Assembly (NCBI GenBank): GCA_021827545.1
Contig: JAKAVH010000234.1
Location: 1-7,140 of the forward strand
DNA length: 7,140 nucleotides
Source: Thermoplasmata archaeon
Lineage (GTDB): Archaea > Thermoplasmatota > Thermoplasmata > UBA184
Direction of reading: 5' to 3'
Positions 5,450 through 7,140 of the stretch are shown piece after piece; the first letter of the stretch is position 1; every line of letters begins with the position of its first letter. The position numbers were made by a program, and so were the translations under genes. Below the pieces are notes generated by a model. It was not told where the DNA came from. It did not search any database and was given only the letters and a program-made list of their open reading frames with translations.

Positions 5450-7140
5450 ATGGGAGACATCGCGGTCCGCTTCGGTGGCGAGGCGGGGGATGGGATCGCG
5501 TCCATCGGCGAGTCCATCGCCCGCGGCTTCTCACGCATGGGTCTCCACGTCTTCGGCTTCAACGCCTACCAGTCCGTCATCCGCGGGGGCCACGTCTGGT
5601 TCCAGGCCCGCGCCGCGGTCGACCGGGTCCACTCTCCGGGCGACGGAGCCGACATCCTCTACGCGCTCCACAAAGAGACCGTCGACATCCACGCCCCCAG
5701 CCTGCGCCCGGGCGGGACGGTAGTCTACGACCCGGAGAAGTTCCCGGTCGACGCGTCGGCGCTCCCGGCCGGCGTGCACGCGCTGGCCGTGCCGACGCTC
5801 GAGCTCGCCCGCAAGTACACCACCCAGTCGATCCTGCAGAACGCGGTGGGGGCCGGCGCCTCGGCGTTCCTCGCCGGCATCCCGCTCGAGCTCTTCCAGA
5901 AGGTCCTCGCGGACTCCTTCGGCCGCAAGGCGGGCGAGATCGTCGACTGGAACCTGGGGGCGAGCGCGGACGGCTACCACTACGCGGAGCAGCACGCCTC
6001 GGTGAACGCGCACGCGCTTCCGAAGGCCGGCGCGCCGAAGCTCCTCATGACCGGCAACCAGGCGATCGCGCTCGGCGCCGCGGCGGCCGGCCTGAAGTTC
6101 CTCGCGCAATATCCGATGACCCCGGCGTCGACGATCATGCACTGGCTGGCGGCCCACTCGACCGAGCTCGGGGTGGTCGTGAAGCAGGCCGAGGACGAGC
6201 TCGCCGCGATCAACATGGCGATCGGCGCTTCGTTCGGCGGGGTTCGATCGATGACCGCGACGAGCGGCGGCGGGTTCTCCCTGATGGTCGAGGCCCTCGG
6301 CATGGCGGGAATGACCGAGACCCCGCTCGTGGTCGTCGACTCGCAGCGTTCGGGCCCTTCCACCGGGCTGCCGACGAAGACAGAGCAGGGCGACCTCAAT
6401 CTCCTCTTGGGGGCCGGCCAGGGAGAGTTTCCCCGAGCGATCCTCGCCCCGGCGAACCCGGCCGAAGCGTACCGAGCGATGCTCGACGCGTTTCGGCTCG
6501 CCGAGGAATGGCAGACCCCGGTGCTCGTGGCGAGCGATCTCCACCTCTCGGAGAACCACATGACCGTCGATCGCGACGAGATCGACCTCGAGGTCGACGT
6601 GCCGTCGCTCTTCACGGTCGCTCCGAACGGCCACGGCTACCTGCGCTACCAGTACACGGAGTCCGGCGTCTCCCCCCGGGCGGTTCCGGGTCAGCCCGGC
6701 CTCCAGTTCGTGGCCGGGTCCGACGAGCACGACGAGCGCGGCCATTTGATCTCCGACGTCCGCGCCGGTGTGCCGCACTGGGTCTCCGAGCGCCAGCGGA
6801 TGATGGACAAGCGCATGAAGAAGCTTCACGGGCTCTCCGCGGCCTCCCCTCCCCCGGTCCTCGAGGGGCCGGCGGACGCCCCGCTCACGTTCGTGACGTG
6901 GGGGTCGACCGTGGGCGCCGTGCGCGACGCCCGCGCCGAGCTGACCGCCCGGGGGCGCCCGACCAACCTCCTCTACTTCCCGACCGTCTACCCGCTCGAC
7001 GCGAACGCGGTGACCGCCGCGTTCGCCCGGACCCACCGCACGCTCCTAGTCGAGATGAACTACTCCGGCCAGTTCGGTCGGCTCCTGCGGGCCGAGACCG
7101 GGATCACCCCCACGGACCGGAAGGGCACGGCCGTGGATGC
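5450..7140 (+). CDS. korA: 2-oxoacid:ferredoxin oxidoreductase, fused gamma-alpha subunit (3' end outside window)
   Basis: The first 563 codons of a KorA-type subunit; no stop occurs before the edge. Such fused proteins usually run to about 580-640 residues, so only a short end is missing. The enzyme oxidises 2-oxoacids with CoA to acyl-CoA, CO2 and reduced ferredoxin. Residues 1 to about 185 are the gamma domain, starting AVRFGGEAGDGIASIGES and containing YQSVIRGGHVWFQ. From about 198 comes the alpha domain: YPMTPAS (221-227, the YPITP-type motif), QAEDELAAINMAIGASFGG (E248 region, thiamine diphosphate side), TATSGGGFSLM, DSQRSGPSTGLPT (Arg300 in the 2-oxoacid binding motif), and DEHDE (425-429). 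The C-terminal domain starts near FVTWGSTVGAV. The TPP- and Fe-S-binding beta subunit (KorB) is expected just downstream. Substrate (2-oxoglutarate, pyruvate or broad) cannot be settled from this subunit. It is divergent from moaD and pairs metabolically with the ADP-forming synthetase. Confidence 0.97.
   Translation, partial: MGDIAVRFGGEAGDGIASIGESIARGFSRMGLHVFGFNAYQSVIRGGHVWFQARAAVDRVHSPGDGADILYALHKETVDIHAPSLRPGGTVVYDPEKFPVDASALPAGVHALAVPTLELARKYTTQSILQNAVGAGASAFLAGIPLELFQKVLADSFGRKAGEIVDWNLGASADGYHYAEQHASVNAHALPKAGAPKLLMTGNQAIALGAAAAGLKFLAQYPMTPASTIMHWLAAHSTELGVVVKQAEDELAAINMAIGASFGGVRSMTATSGGGFSLMVEALGMAGMTETPLVVVDSQRSGPSTGLPTKTEQGDLNLLLGAGQGEFPRAILAPANPAEAYRAMLDAFRLAEEWQTPVLVASDLHLSENHMTVDRDEIDLEVDVPSLFTVAPNGHGYLRYQYTESGVSPRAVPGQPGLQFVAGSDEHDERGHLISDVRAGVPHWVSERQRMMDKRMKKLHGLSAASPPPVLEGPADAPLTFVTWGSTVGAVRDARAELTARGRPTNLLYFPTVYPLDANAVTAAFARTHRTLLVEMNYSGQFGRLLRAETGITPTDRKGTAVD

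Noticed and set aside
5531..7036. A 501-codon open frame antisense to the korA-type gene.
   Set aside because: It has the same biased composition with no domain pattern, while the sense frame is a complete-looking KorA subunit.
1..7140. A defence system, CRISPR array, mobile element or novel multi-gene cassette.
   Set aside because: All genes but one belong to recognised housekeeping or metabolic families. No direct repeats, transposase, integrase or attachment-site pattern was seen.

Overview
The window looks like a chromosomal piece of a high-GC archaeon. Four things point to Archaea: a GPN-loop GTPase, a fused ADP-forming acetyl-CoA synthetase, an archaeal-style TraB protein, and start codons that mostly sit about 25-27 nt downstream of a TATA-like element, as in leaderless archaeal transcripts. 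The GC-rich composition without a strongly acidic halophile proteome, together with the leaderless starts, would suit a GC-rich Thermoplasmatota lineage. That placement is an inference. I see no phage genes, transposases, tRNA, rRNA, CRISPR arrays or defence genes. The content is housekeeping plus energy metabolism.

Layout from left to right: (1) the C-terminal part of a GPN-loop GTPase (+), cut by the left edge; (2) a 100-residue protein of unknown function (-), convergent with a 10-bp gap; (3) a soluble TraB-family protein (+); (4) an Mrp/Nbp35-type Fe-S carrier ATPase (-), whose end overlaps traB by 29 bp; (5) a fused alpha-beta ADP-forming acyl-CoA synthetase (+), divergent from mrp across a 66-bp promoter region with one central TATA element and a perfect inverted repeat; (6-7) moaD-moaE (-), with a 4-bp ATGA overlap, moaE running 83 bp antisense into the synthetase gene; (8) a fused gamma-alpha subunit of a 2-oxoacid:ferredoxin oxidoreductase (+), divergent from moaD and cut by the right edge. 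Strand order is + - + - + (- -) +, so almost every gene is its own transcription unit. The spaces between genes are at most 110 bp, and no stretch over 300 bp lacks a gene.

How the genes could work together: the 2-oxoacid:ferredoxin oxidoreductase makes acyl-CoA, CO2 and reduced ferredoxin from 2-oxoacids. The ADP-forming synthetase turns acyl-CoA into a free acid plus ATP. This is the standard archaeal route of amino-acid or pyruvate fermentation. MoaD and MoaE form molybdopterin synthase, which supplies the pterin of Mo- or W-enzymes. Mrp carries or assembles Fe-S clusters, which ferredoxin-linked enzymes need. The link between these genes is metabolic inference; they are not one operon.

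No clearly new system is visible. The points most worth a second look are the compact two-way promoter regions (2533-2598 and 5362-5449), the 83-bp antisense overlap that contains a catalytic lysine codon of MoaE, and the unidentified 100-residue protein beside the GPN GTPase.
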